From positions 12,038,243-12,102,242 of the forward strand of contig CP093829.1 of assembly GCA_033063855.1 (NCBI GenBank): a DNA stretch of 64,000 nucleotides. The letters run 5' to 3'. Shown here in pieces: positions 1 through 13,286 of the stretch. The translations under genes were made by a program, and so were the position numbers. The stretch is from Smittia aterrima. Taxonomy: Eukaryota; Arthropoda; Insecta; Diptera; Chironomidae. The stretch's first letter is position 1. Each line of letters opens with the position of its first letter. The notes beneath the pieces are model-generated. The model did no database searches. It was not told where the DNA came from and saw only the letters and a list, made by a program, of their open reading frames with translations.

Positions 1-431
1 AGATTCAGAAATGAGTGTTTAGACTAACATACAACACTTTCATATCCTTTCTTGCATATCGCAGAGCCGGGACACGAAGAATTTACTCCGCGTATCTTAA
101 AATCTACGAAAAGAACAGCGCGTTCCACTTCGACGTTAGTGAATTGCGAAGAAGTTATTGAAGTGAAAAAAAAGTTTCTCGTGTGTGAGAGCGTGAAAAT
201 TGAAACTTGAAGGTGTAAAGTTTTGTGGGTGCTGATAATTTGTAACGTGAAGCTTCTTCAAATTGATCGAAAAGGATTTTGTAGTTCGTGCGCTAAGAGG
301 AGAAAAAGAGGAAGAAAATATCGAGCGGAGCAGCTCGTAAAATATTTATAAGCGAAAATTGAAACTTTTCCCAAACACTTTTCCGTGTTTCGTGGAAGTA
401 TTTACCGAGAGATAGAGAAGAACGAGAGAAT
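1..431 (+). other. mub: candidate 5' UTR exon of mub
   Basis: The first 431 bases end at a near-perfect splice donor (GTAAGTAT beginning at 432). They are rich in GAAG and GTGAA tracts, with no long reading frame, as expected for an insect untranslated leader. The next + strand coding exon is the mub start exon at 13212, so I infer a leader exon followed by a 12.8 kb intron. The transcription start is not visible and may lie upstream of the window. It could instead belong to another transcript; only cDNA could join it to mub. Confidence 0.4.
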
Positions 432-3400
432 GTAAGTATTCATCGGTAATTGGAATTGATTGTTGGGTTTATCTATCTCAACGCTCGTTGGCAGTTTCCC
501 CTTTTTTGATTTCCCCCGAAGATGTTTCAATAATTCACAGTTCTATAAACTCTCCCGTCAACCGAAAGATAATCGAAAATTCATCGCTATACATGTTAAG
601 ATAATTACCATGCAAATCGAAAGAACAAACCTGTTACAAGATGATCTCCCGACAAGCCTCATGAAACAATATCTTCTAATGGCTTATCAATCTGGTCTGA
701 CGCAAAACGAGATCATAAATCAAGCGTGAAAGAGATACAATCGCTTGATGATCCCAGCAATAAATATAAAATGAAAAAGGAGATTGAAAAGCAAGCGACT
801 TACTTCTGTCTAAATCATAAATTCTCATTCGTACACCTTTGCTTTGCTTTAGCTCTCACTCTTTCTCCCCTTTACCCGCAAAAAAAGTCTTTTCCTCCTT
901 TTACATTCGAAGTGGCAGAGATTTATTGCAGCTAATTGAGACCCTAGACTGGTATTAGTGCAACATAAAGAACTTCACTTTGCTATTTTAGAGCAACGAA
1001 TCATATTTTTAGAAGACGAGAGAGAAAGTAAGAGAGATGGAATGAAATATTCGCCAGACAATATAAATTTAAATAATTCACTTCGTGAACGGTTGACGTT
1101 CGCTCATTGCGATTTATGCAAAACTTAATCAGCGCACTTTTGGCTCTTAAATCACTCGCTTGATGTCGTGAGTGAACGAACTGCTAGTCGTTTGACTTAA
1201 ATATTATCAGAATAGCAAATTAAAATAATTTGTGTTGACATAATGATGTTGAAATTGAGATTACGAAATGAATCCTTTTAGCACAATAGATTTTTAAAAG
1301 CGTTTACTTTAGCGATATGGAAATTAGAGATTTAAATATTCATTTCCTAATTATATCTCCCGCAAATATTTGAGTGTGTGTTTACTTATAAGAGGCTTTG
1401 TTCGTGTGTGGTGACAAAGATTCTCTTAATTGCCACATTAATCGTCGGAAATTAAACGATGACCGACAAATCGTCGACAGTTGAACTGAGAACATTGCGT
1501 TCTGCTTTGCGCTGTTGGTTTGCTGAAGGTAATTATGATTAATTGGCCGACCACTCTCTTGACACATATTGATGCTAGGACCTATAAATGTTCCTGAAAT
1601 TAATTGCCACTCGACTAACGTCTTACTCGGATAGAGATTTACGGATAAACTGTTGTTTGTGCTGCAATTGTCAATGGTGAGAAGTGGTCTAAGCTCATTG
1701 ATGCGAGAACTAAAGGGTGGATGGGTATTTCGAGCATCGAGCACAAAAAAGGAACTGAAAAGGTTTTAACTCATCTCCACACACTTCACAGCTCATTGAA
1801 CAGACAAAACAACCATACGGTTCATCTCTGGGCTGGAAGGGAAAGCTTAATGAGTGGTGTGTTCATGTTCAATGATTATTATCAATTTTCCTTTCAACGT
1901 GATATTAATTTTCGCTTTGATAATCAATGCGAAAATGAATATTGAATTATCTAACTCACCGACCGAGAGTTAGAGAGCGTCGCTGAAAGGAGAATTTACA
2001 TTTTCATTACGACGTCGACTGAGAGTTCCCGATGCCTTTTCCCTTTTATCTTCTTTCCCGGTTTCATTTAAATCTCTTTCAACGAGTGAAAACTGTTTGT
2101 TCAAAGCGTTGTAAAGAGAAAAAACGCTTCAGCCTTACAGCCAACTTATCGCGCTATTTCCCTTTGAATCACAATGGCTGTTAAAAATATGATACTTCTG
2201 CACGTTTTGGATGATGATTCCATTATTATTATTCATCCATAAACACTCTGTTTAGTCTCGAGGTGGAGGTAGAAGAAGATTTTGTACTTCTCTGCTCATG
2301 GTAATAGACAGCTTTTGAAGCCTGGAGCAGGAATCCTCCTTTCTCTCTCTCAACGTGGATGGCACAAGAAAAGTCTTCAATTGTTTTTCCTCGTTGAAAC
2401 AAACAATTTTTATATAACAAGAAGAAAGAAAAGTTTGAGTCAAATTAGACAGGAAAATGTGACCTGGAAAAGCTTTTTCTCCACTCAAGGAAAGGGAAAA
2501 GTTTTCATTTCTTTTTTTTTCGGCGACAACTTTGAGGATGATGAATCTCATAAAAACCTCATTTCCTCAAAGTCACAGAAAGATTAAACAAATATCATCA
2601 TCGAAATTGATTGTGGAAACAGGAAAATGAACGAAATGAAAGTTTTTGTCTCTTTGTCAAGTTTTTTATGTTGATTTCCTTCCCTGGCCAATGTGGCGAA
2701 TGGTCAGTGCAGATAAGAAAGAAAAGAACGATAAGGGGAAACAATTAAATCGTCGTATGGAGTTGACGACCGAAATCTCATCAAGTATCAGTTACAGCGG
2801 AGCTTTTCCTTTAATGAAATCTCGGATATTCAGAAATGTGAAAGCAAATCTCTCTCGAACGAAAGAATCCGCTCTTAAGAATCAAATTAGCATAAATACA
2901 TTTTAATAGAAGAATTATTTTGAGGAAGAACAAAATTTATGTATTCACAAGGTAGAGTCGAAGTCTTCTGCTCATTCCATTCTTTTTAGCCGCTTCATCG
3001 CCGTAAAACTCTGGCAAATTGAAATTGAAAGCTCTCCTCGAGTTCTTATTATTTTAATTTGCTAACGAGTCCGGCGGGACCAATCGAGCGAGAGATTTTC
3101 CGAATGGTTTGACGAGATTGAAAACGATTCCAGATCCGAGGTATTGTGAAAGTCTTGAACGAGGCTTTTCGCTTCTAATTAAATTATTGAGAGCCGCCCC
3201 ACGTATCGCTTTCGAGCAACGCTAATGAAATTTAACTACTCGCATGTGTTTTGACGTTGACATTCTTGAGTTTGTCGCTGGAAAAGTTTATCGTATGGCT
3301 TGCTTGCCTGCCTGCCACTTCCCATTCGAAACTTTCTATGGCTTTGTTCCATCATCCTTTTGTCTTCTCCCTTTTGTTTCGTTGAGAATGACATCGAGAA

Positions 3401-6400
3401 CGTTCCCGGCTTTTGAAGAAAATTGAAATATGAGCGAAAAAGGAAAACATAACTTGTATGAATTTCAATAATGACACATTCGCTCTTTTCTTTTAATCGT
3501 TTTGCATACACCAACTCCCTTTCGGCATGAGGCAAATCATGGGGCAAAGAAAGAAATGTTCACGATGAAATTTATTGATTTCTCTCCCGACTTTTCAATG
3601 TTTGGCAACCATTGAAATTTAATATTCAAAGAAAAGTTTAAGCGAAAGAGAAGTTAAAGATATTACTCCGGATGGATTCGGATTGCAAGCTGAAACCAAG
3701 CCAAAGTTTAATCATTTAATAGAAAAAGTTTTTTTATTAACTTTTCTTCCCTTTTTCCTCTCTCGCCTTTCTCGTCTCGATTTTGATGAACAAACATTAA
3801 ATTCCCATTGAATGAAAATCATATTTCACAACTTTGAGTGTGCATGAAGAGGAAGTAAAGTATTTCTGGCGACAAAATTAATTACAGAATTTTTACATAA
3901 CAAAAACCAGAGAAGCAGACGCTCATGCCATCAAACTTCTTCATAATGCCAAAAATATTTTGGGATTAAGTAAAGCAAAACCAGAAGAAAGAGAATTCAA
4001 ATTTCATGGCGATTCAATCGAAAGTTCTTTCAAGAGTTCTACGAAACATGAAGAGCTTAGCTCATATTTCTTCTCGATTCTTTCATTTCGCAGAAGTTCA
4101 TCCGTCACAAATACTTTCGATGATGTTGCTGTTACCATATCTACTAGCAAAAGGAACGGGATCATTGTTAGTAAAGCAGAATATTGCACATAATTGAACG
4201 TATTTCTTATCTCTATCGTTCCACTCGAAATGCCATTGAACAAGCAGATTTTTCTCTATCGAGTAATTGTGGAGTGAGTAGGGATAAGAGGAAGCGAGTC
4301 ACTTCGAGAAAGGCGAGTTGTCGAGCGAAAGGAGAAATCAAAGAGGAAGAAACAAGATTTCCACACAAAGCTTCTCAGAACGTAATTGTATTTGTAATAA
4401 GGGGGCGAAGCCACTGAAGAAAGAGAGAATGAAAAATTCAAGTATCCCTTTTATGACTTTGCATTCTTGAGCTGTGTGCAGCTATCCATTTGTAATATAA
4501 ATAATTGGAGCCACTTCGCTATTAAGTTTACAACCCTTGAGTCGCTTTCGTCCACTTTGCACATCGTGAATTAGGCGTCTCGTTCTCTTTTCTCGCTCTA
4601 ATTGAATTGAATAAACGAAAAGTGGCTTCGGCTAAGAAAATTCTTTGTCATGACATTTTCTAACGAGAAATAAAAAGTGATGGGAGCTAATTGCAAATTA
4701 GGTTGTTGCTTGGATTAAGGTTCTCGTTTCGATTCTTGCATTTTGCTGCTGACCCAACTCATGAATAAATCCCAAGTGAAATCATTCGGAAAATGGACAA
4801 GATAATTTTTATTCGTCGAAACATGTCGTCGTCCTCTTCATTCATCGACGATATAAAATGGAAAAGTTTTTGTGTACTCTGCTGCTGTTGCTGTTGAGAG
4901 AAGAGAAAAAGAAGAGAACTTTTACATTAGGAAACACGATGTCAAGTCTTTTTTTGCGTCTTCTTCGTCCTCCCTCAACTTCATCCATTGTCTTAGCTTC
5001 AGACGAATGTGGTGGGAAAAAGCTCACGTGCTTTCATTTTTATATTCGCTCTGAATCCTTTAACCTTCTCTCATTATAGTCTGCCGAAAGCAAAGAACAA
5101 ATTACACTCAACAAGATTATCACTTTCATTGTTTTGTCGTAATCTCAACTCAACTGCTGCTGATGTTTGTTCTCCCCCTTTCACTCCCACGCGAACTTCT
5201 TCTCAAACGATGCATAAAGTTAAAAGCTAAGATTGATGCTGTCGTATACTTTATGGCTGCGAATATGTTTTCAACCATGCACTTTATGTCATCATAAGAT
5301 TTATATCATCACACGAACATGAACAAATTTTCCTTCGTTTTGCGGAACCTCGCGCTTTTAATTTCCATTCTTTCTCCATCCTCTTACACGAAGCTTTTAG
5401 CAAACATATTTCCTTCATTCTCTTTTCTTTTTTTCCTTGTTGTGAGCGATTTGAAATTTTAATTTATTGTCCTCATTATTCCTGCCATGACGGAAGTTTC
5501 CAACCAACGTTTGCTCGTCCGCCCCAGTTGGAATTGAGCTGCTTCACACTGGCCAACTTAATTACGACCATGAAACTTTGCATTCACTTGTCTGGGACTC
5601 AAGTGTTGTCGTACGAGTCACTTCACAAGACTTTTTAAACGGATTCATGTTTTTTCTTGCATCGTGAACTGTTTGCCCTGTTTGTAATAAGATTAATTTA
5701 TGCAACGTAGAAGCGGAAAAGAAAAAGCTTGCATGTGAACATGTGAGTGATGTGTCTTTATTTCAACGAAGGAAGATGTCTTACATACGTTCAAAAAGCG
5801 GAAACAGGGCTCATAAATAAAATGAAAGCTTTAAAAATTTAACGTTTAACGATGCCTGCCTGGTTCTGGTGAACCGTTTATTTTTACTCGCGTACGTGAA
5901 GCTCAAACTCGAAACTCATTCACATCACTAAACTCATAAATTTTAAATATACTTTGATGTTTGTATCTGGCGTGACACAAAAAAGCGGAGACGAAGGATC
6001 CTGAGACGAAGGAATTTTCGTCGTTGTGGGGAAGTGAAAAACGAGAATTTTATTTTTGTTGTCTCGCTTGAATTGATTAACGCATTCATTCTCTGCCTTC
6101 AGCCGGAAAATTATTCTCAAAGGAAAGTCGTACAACTGCGGAGCTATAATTTATTTCACTTGTGTGCTGGATGGAGGGGTTGAGACTCGTCATCGCACAC
6201 ATCGCTTGTCAACATCAAAGTCAGCCGCAGCTTGAATAGAGTGGCTGAGGAATGTGCTGTGAACATGTTAAAGCGAAGCAGTGAAGTTATTTAACACTCG
6301 GTCGATCGTGAAAATCCTGGTAAATCCACTCGACGAGATAATATTGAATTTAGATGTGAAACTCGATTCTCCGGCAAAGCTTCACACGCGTGACTATATC

Positions 6401-7207
6401 ATCGACACAGCCTCGAATGTACCATGACGATTAATATTCCAAACACGATAGAGTCATTTAAATTAATTATTACATTTGAATACTTGAAATTGAGACGGCA
6501 ACACACGCTCACGGTTCATAGATGCAACGAGTTTCCAGTTTTTCCGTTGGAATCAACAATAACAAATATTGCGAATATTCATAAACCATGCAGAGACATA
6601 AAAAAAAACTCTTTTTAAAATGGAAAAATACGTGCTAGCGAATGAAACACATTGTTTGAATGCCCTTACGCGACTATGAACTAAACAACCCCAACAACTC
6701 GTGGAAAACAAAGCACTGGTGCTGAATTATTTTTCGTGATCCTCAAAGATTGATGCCGTAATTTCGTATCCTTTGAGAGGCTTTTGACTTAATCCCTCGT
6801 CGTTGAATGAAGAGTGCAGCCAACAACAACGCTGTAAGATTTGTTTCAATTAAACCCCATGCAACCCTTTCATCTTCACTTCAAGGAAAGACGCTTTAGA
6901 GACGAAAAATTATTTTAAATTTCTCCCATAACAACTCTAAGGCTCATTGCTTTGCTCCTTTCAAGACAGCATAACGTTATTGCTGCGAGAGTAGACACAA
7001 GCTTCCCTCGCTACGACTTCTTCTTACCGTCGTCTTCGTCTTTCTATATCTCAATTATTCTGTGGGTGGCAAGCGGCTTAAAGGCACTCAAAATAAAAAA
7101 GGATATCTAGATACACTTTTTATCAAGATTTACAAGCAGCCAGACATGTTAAAGATTTTATCTGCTGTGTGTATGTGTGCTTGATTCCATCCAAGAGGGG
7201 AAGTCGG

Positions 7208-7410
7208 AAGAAAAGGAAATAAGAAAATCTTTTCGTCTGCTGCTGATGAGTGTGGTTAGGCAAAGTCGATGAGAGGTAGAGACGGAAAATTATAGACTCG
7301 ACTGCAATATGGTGAACAGAAATACACAAATTTTTTGTGTAATTTTCCTTTTCTTATCGTGATACTGTTGTCAGTTATTGTCGCTTGAGCAAACTCAAAT
7401 TGAATTCGAG
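7208..7410 (+). repeat. diverged local duplication, copy 1
   Basis: This stretch matches 7763-7981 in the same orientation. Shared blocks include TCTGCTGCTGATGAGTGTGG, GGAAAATTATAGACTCGACT, CTTATCGTGATACTGTTGTC and AACTCAAATTGAATTCGAG. The copies differ by substitutions and indels; copy 2 has about 30 extra bases in the middle. No terminal inverted repeats or target-site duplications were seen, so it may be a local duplication or a remnant of a dispersed element. Confidence 0.85.
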
Positions 7411-7762
7411 AAAATGTGAGTTATACGAAATAATCTTTTATAGCAATCGATTTGCTTCTATGAGCGAAAAACTTTTACTTTAACAAATCTTAACCAGAAA
7501 ACTTTCGAAGAGCTTTCTTTCTCACGATCATGTCAATTGTATTAATGGATTTAAACAGGACAAGAAGTGATCAATCAATCACGCAGACGCTCGAAAACTT
7601 GCCTAAAGGTACAAACTACAAAACTTTTTTAGAAATAAAAGATTCAAATTACTCAGAAGGGTGGTTATTAAATTTATTAATTGATAATGAAAGTATCGCG
7701 TTCCTTATTCAGTTAACCGTCCATGTCAGACTCGCAATCAGAATCTTAGCAATCAACATCAT

Positions 7763-7981
7763 AAGAAAGGAAACAGGAAAACTCTTCGTCTGCTGCTGAT
7801 GAGTGTGGTTAAGCAGAGTCGATGAGAGGCAGGGACGGAAAATTATAGACTCGACTGCAGCATGTTGAGCAATACACAATAATTTCTTAGTCGCTTGCGC
7901 CCATAACACAAATTTTTCCTTTTCTTATCGTGATACTGTTGTCATTTATTCATACTTGAGCAAACTCAAATTGAATTCGAG
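7763..7981 (+). repeat. diverged local duplication, copy 2
   Basis: This is the partner of 7208-7410, about 555 bases downstream in direct orientation. The extra segment around 7880-7910 includes TCGCTTGCGCCC. On the minus strand both copies can be read as similar short peptides around AVESIIFR and NHTHQQQTK, but both are interrupted outside the repeat, so coding is unlikely. Confidence 0.85.
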
Positions 7982-8923
7982 GGCGGAAGGAGAGGAAACG
8001 GCGAAAAGGAAAAGTAATAGTGAGTCCCGGATTATTACAACTTTGCTTTTCCATGTCGAACACGTATAATCGCAGAGCGTGGGGTTGGAAATGAAAAATA
8101 ATAAAATTAATAAGAAAAAGATAATCGGCCAAAAGATTTCATTCTTTTCATCGTCGACGTTGCCTCGGCCCAATTCAATTTGCTCGGGCATTGTAACATT
8201 ATCGACGCTTATTGAAACTTTAATGACGAAGGGCGGGCGATCACATAAATCACATCGCCATACCGCTAGCCACCTGCGAAATTCATGAAAACGATAAAAA
8301 GAATTCCAAGGCAATCTAAAATATCTTCAACATCATTAACTTTTTATTTCTTTTGCGCCTCCCTATTAAAGCTAACTTTAGTGGAATGTCCAAACTCACT
8401 GCTCCTGACATTTGAAATTCTTATTAAGAATTTATAAATAATTAAACTTTCCTATGAAAGGTTTCGACTCTCGTCGTTCGTTGAGTTTACTTCCGTGATA
8501 ATTGAATGGAGAACGAGTTAATTTAATCAATTAGTGAATGTTTTGAGTTTAAAAGCTTTTTGACGAATTTTCCGCTCGAAAAGCTCGCTCGACTCTAACA
8601 AATTAATTATTTACATCCAGGGACGATGGCAAGTTGTTTTGACGATATTGCATTTGCAAACAGGAAAAGGCCATTAGCAAAGTGTCCGAAAGTAAACAGA
8701 CGACGATAAATATTTAATTAAAAACTAAAGTTTTATCGAAGCTTGGACAAAAATCGCTGCTTATGAAATAATCGTTCCTGGATAGTAAAGTTTAAAGAAA
8801 ATTGTAGCAATTCACGGTATTGTGATAAGACCTTCGAAGAAACGGAAGTTTCCGGAAAGAAGATTTCTTAGAACTTTCAGTATTAAATTCGAGAAATGAA
8901 AAGATTCAAAACTCGCGGAACAT

Positions 8924-8967
8924 TTGTAGTTCTGTGCCCTGCGCCGTCGCAGGGCACAGCACAACAG
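8924..8967. repeat. GC-rich inverted repeat (hairpin) in mub intron 1
   Basis: Arms 8932-8943 (CTGTGCCCTGCG) and 8948-8959 (CGCAGGGCACAG) pair perfectly over 12 bp around the loop CCGT. Outer pairing continues with two single mismatches to about 8924/8967. It is GC-rich within very AT-rich intron sequence. At about 44 nt it is shorter than a normal insect pre-miRNA. Confidence 0.9.
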
Positions 8968-11462
8968 TTTCTTAAGTTCTCGCAATTCCTAAATTCAAGA
9001 ATTATTTTTTATTTAAGTTAAGAGGAAACACGAAGTAGATTAAAGCACAAACTGTCGGTGACGATGTCAAGTGTTTAGCAGCGGTTCTATAAATATCGTT
9101 TAATTAATGTGAGTGAGTGCAATCGTTGAATTTGTGACAAATTTTACAAAAATAATGCTCGAGACAGAATTTTTCTTTTTCTATTCGGTGATTTTGTTGT
9201 CGCGAAACAAAAATTTGCTAATTTTTATTACATTTGCCTAATTAACAAATGTCTTGACACAATCTTCACTTCATTAGTTGATCTCTAGACAGCTTAGGTC
9301 TCTTATTTTGTTTCTCTTTTGAGGTTAAACATTCGTTTTCAATTCGAGAGCCTTCGCGTATATGTTCATCCTTTCTGACAAGCTAAATAATTCATAAAAG
9401 TAATTTCTATTATTGTCCGTGACGCTTCAAACATCAAACTCGTGTTCCTGAAATGGATTCCGTGTGCTCGTGATACCGTACAAGTGAAAGAACCGAAGAC
9501 GAAAATCGAAGAAGAAAAAAAAAATAATTCTGATTGTCATTTCGCTCGAATTGTTTTAGTTGTTGTTGCGCGCTTGCTTTCTTCATGCTCGTTTGGGTAT
9601 ATTTAGTTAGTCAAACATTCAGTGTCGTCTACTCTAAGATTCCTCTCCTTTCTTTCGCGATTCAAAAATATTTATAACAAAAAAAAGTCGCGCAAGAAGA
9701 ATTTATAGTTCTTCATCTCTAAAGTCGTCTCAGGCGACAATAAATTATTCACGAAAATTTATTTACATTAAATCCACTAATTAATTTAAATTCCCATCGC
9801 CACTAATGAAAAAAAATCTTGCCAGTCTAAAAAGTATCATTAAAGCACACTAGCGAATTTACTTCTTTATATTTTCTCTTCGTCCGTCGTCGTCGTCGCT
9901 TTGAGACGAAACGCTAATTATAAAGTGAGAGAAGTAGATGAAGTAGGTACGATAATTTCATGTTGTGCGATCTAATTTTAATTACAATCCAATACCTAAT
10001 TGTTCTAGGTAAAAAAAAGAAAAACTCAGAAGCTTAATATTTCAAATCTAATTGCATGAAAAGTAACTCAGATCGATGGAGGGTAATTCTACCAAGACAC
10101 GAGACTTGAGAAGACAATGTTGAGTGCACTTTCCCAGCACACACTTTCGTGTTATCATCATCTTAGTTCGACTGTTGTTCTGGCTATTGATTTAATTTGT
10201 GGCTTGCGGGAAAAGAAAATGAATGCAAACAGCCAGAGATGCGATAAAAAAAAGAGTTACAGTGGAATGCAGCAGAAGCAGCAAAAGCATAAATTGAAAA
10301 TAACAACACCACCGTTATATGAACTTGCTGACTGCTCTTTCTCCCGCTCTCGATATCTGGAAAACTCCGAGATGAATATTGTTCTTACTAACGTCGACAT
10401 ACGGTTCACCTTCTTCTTCCTATCGTACATAATTTTAATGTACTGATTACACGATTGTTTGTATGCGAGAGAATATCGGCAAATAAGGGAATAAGTGAAG
10501 CTTGCACAAGACATGTGGATGCTTCTATTTCTTTCGGTTCTTTATGTACTTTCTGCTAAGTACACATACGCAAATTGCTTGTGCTTGTATACATTCGATC
10601 GGTTTTTTTTTATATTTTCTCATTGTCTCGGCACGACTTATCACAAATATTCACTCATATCTTCGTTAGAGTGACTGAGACCCTGCCAAACCACTAGAGA
10701 CAAAATAAAACCCGAATAGGGATTAATTGCAAGTGGTGTCGTCATCGAATGATAAAAACACTTGATTTTCGGAACATGCCTAGCTCAGCGTGTTGTTCTA
10801 TCTCGGAATTACTCAATCATCCCTTAAGCCTACAGCGGATCTTCACAATTTGCATTTTCAAGTGCTCGCTAATTGCGGAATCACTCTTCTTCTCTTCCTC
10901 GCCCTTACTCTACCACCACTCTATTCCCGTCTCTGAGGTTTACGGGATTATATGGAAATTGAAGTGTGAGAGGTTTCCATGCATGCATTCATGAGAAGCG
11001 GGTCTCCGTGAGCTCATAATGGAGACGATGATGCTTTCAAAGCACGAAAGAAGATGAGAAACAGAGAATAGAGTGGATGGAGCGACGTGAAACGACGACA
11101 GCAAAAAAAAACGCATCATGTTAATGGCTTTGGAAATGTAAGCGGCACCGAGGAATTAATGTGTGCAAACAAACAATCGATATCGCGGAAAAAAATGCGA
11201 CGAAGAGAGATGAGATTGCGAAAGCATAACGGTAGACTGTGTGCCGGATGATCATACTCGATTTGGGATCTGTTGACAAACGACATACATCTCTCCCGCG
11301 ATTAAATCCTTATTTGTGCATTGCGATGAATTTGCGGAAAGATTTCTTTTCTAAGAAAGAGTAGATTTCGTCTCTTTATGGTTTTGCGCGATGCGAGTCG
11401 GGTCTTCACTCTGTCACACAAATTTTTATTTTCCTTTTTTGTCACGAGTGCACAACCGAACG

Positions 11463-11516
11463 ATGCATAAATCTCGTAGAGCACGATGCATTATGCATCA
11501 AAGCATGCATAAAGTT
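11463..11516. promoter_or_regulatory. cluster of four ATGCAT motifs
   Basis: ATGCAT occurs at 11463, 11486, 11493 and 11505. The middle two form the perfect palindrome GATGCAT-T-ATGCATC (11485-11499). The motif resembles half-sites of POU-type factors. The spacing suggests an intronic enhancer, but this is inferred from motif density only. Confidence 0.3.
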
Positions 11517-13211
11517 GGAAAAACTGTTTACGTAAAGTTCATCTTTTAACTCTGCATTTATCTCTCGATTTCATCGAGAATTACCGTCGTTACCTTTTGA
11601 AGAAGCTTCTAGCAAGTACGCTCAAGATGTTTAGCAGAATTTGCATCTTCGTCTCTTTAGTTTCGAAAGGAATTTAAGGAAGATGTAAATTTCTCCCTGC
11701 GTTGGCTGCATTGTTGTTGCCAGGCCATGACATGAAATGAAATATGCTGATGGGAATGTAAACTACACATGTTCGTCTCTGCAAAAGTTCTCCACTTGAC
11801 GCGAGTACCAAAAGTTTTTCTGTCACCTTTCCTCCTTCGACGCTCGTATACATGCACATCGTCATCATACCAAATTTACTACATGCGAAGTGCTTACACG
11901 AACGAAAAGTTCTCTGCTCTCCGCATCACAATTTTTATTTTCTTTTTTTCTATTCCCTTTCGTTGATGACTTTGTCGCATACACAAGAGGCCTCGAGACG
12001 AGACACACGAGAGAACGCGAAATCCGGGCCGAGCGTTCAGTGTTTAGTATTTCGCCAGACGTTGAACACTCATAATCGCGACATATCGTGAAAATAATAA
12101 TATTGAATCATATCGCACTCGACGGGTTTTCGTTCTTTCGCTCCCTTCGGCTAAAAGTTTATGCGGGACAGCACGGCTGTATTAATGTGCAAATATAGAC
12201 TCGCCGACTACGTTTCTCGAAGAGGAAAGACTGTGCAATTGATCTCACATGCTCGCTAACTCGTGAATGTCGCTGGACGAAAACAGCAGCCGCAGCAGCC
12301 GTCAATAAATCATAAAGTTCGCGCTCAACTTGCTGGTGAAAAAATATAAATTTTGTCAATGTTAGTCGATAAAGCGATATGACAAACTCTCAATTATTCA
12401 AAGTCTGGAACTAATTGATAAAGCTAGGATTTAACTCAAAATACATTATCGTTACAACGAATCAATTATGTTACACTATATTGATTTTGTGTCCAGAAAA
12501 TATTTCTGTTGAAATGTAATTTTACTGTCACGAGCTTTATTTAATCTGGATTGGAAAGTGAATCTCCATGAAATCCCGTTAACATCTTAATTAATATTAT
12601 GGCTCTCGAGTTCACGTCACAAACATGCTGACTGAAAAAAAAAATAAGTGAAGCCTCGGAATACGATTCAATTTGGTATTGACTGGAGATAAATACTTGA
12701 TATTCTTTGTCTGCTAATCGGATACTTAAAAGTTTTCTTCGTCTCGCCTCTCCGTTATCGGAAGCTATGAGCAACCCTGAACTAACATTTCCCTCCAATC
12801 TTTCATTGCAGATCTTCTTACAAGAGTCCTTAACAATCAGCACCGAGCGATACGAGTAAAGTGATCCGTCGTCAAATGACAATTGCAAGGAAAGGAGACG
12901 AAGAAAATATTTAATTAAAGAGAACTAAGCCGATTAATTGCTTCATAAAGCTAATTAGGCGCCAAGTGTTTGAATTCGAGGAAATTATAATTAAACAGTG
13001 TTCTTTTGCTACTATCACATTCAAATTATACAGGAAGTATTTGCTTTAACGGCTTAAAGAGCGTTAAAAAGGAAAAGTTAAACAGATAAAAGTGTGACAG
13101 GCAGGAGAGAAGAGAAAAAAAGTTACAATCAAACAAATTAAATAACAGTTAAGTGCAAACAAGGAGAGAGTAAGCAAGGACAGGAAGCCAGCGAAAGAAT
13201 AAACAATCAGA

Positions 13212-13286
13212 ATGGAGACAAATACTGCGAAGTTCCCCGACGATCCATCCGTCACACTGACGATTCGTCTGATTATGCAGGGAAAG
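13212..13286 (+). CDS. mub: mub coding exon 1 (start codon, first strand of KH1)
   Basis: The exon encodes 25 residues beginning METNTAK and ending LTIRLIMQGK, the first beta strand of KH1. It ends in phase 0 at donor GTGAGT. The ATG is the first in frame. A plausible 5' boundary is the acceptor ending TTATACAG at about 13035, which would leave a leader of about 180 bases before the ATG. Confidence 0.9.

Larger units (their letters stand above)
432..13211 (+). other. first mub intron plus leader (12.8 kb, no recognised gene)
   Basis: No conserved coding exon, tRNA or intact mobile element was recognised. The open frames are short and have compositions expected by chance. It holds a diverged pair of about 200-base repeats, a GC-rich hairpin, and a cluster of ATGCAT motifs near 11.5 kb. 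The last part (about 13036-13211) is probably leader exon. Alternative mub promoters could lie here, but none is convincing. Confidence 0.6.

Noticed and set aside
1382..1744. 120-codon minus-strand frame in mub intron 1
   Set aside because: Composition looks random, there are no domain motifs, and there are no supporting exons on the minus strand nearby.
9598..9624. TATATTTA followed by TTCAGT, a possible alternative mub promoter
   Set aside because: The spacing from TATA to the initiator A is only about 23 bases, too short for a normal TATA promoter, and the TATA box is weak.
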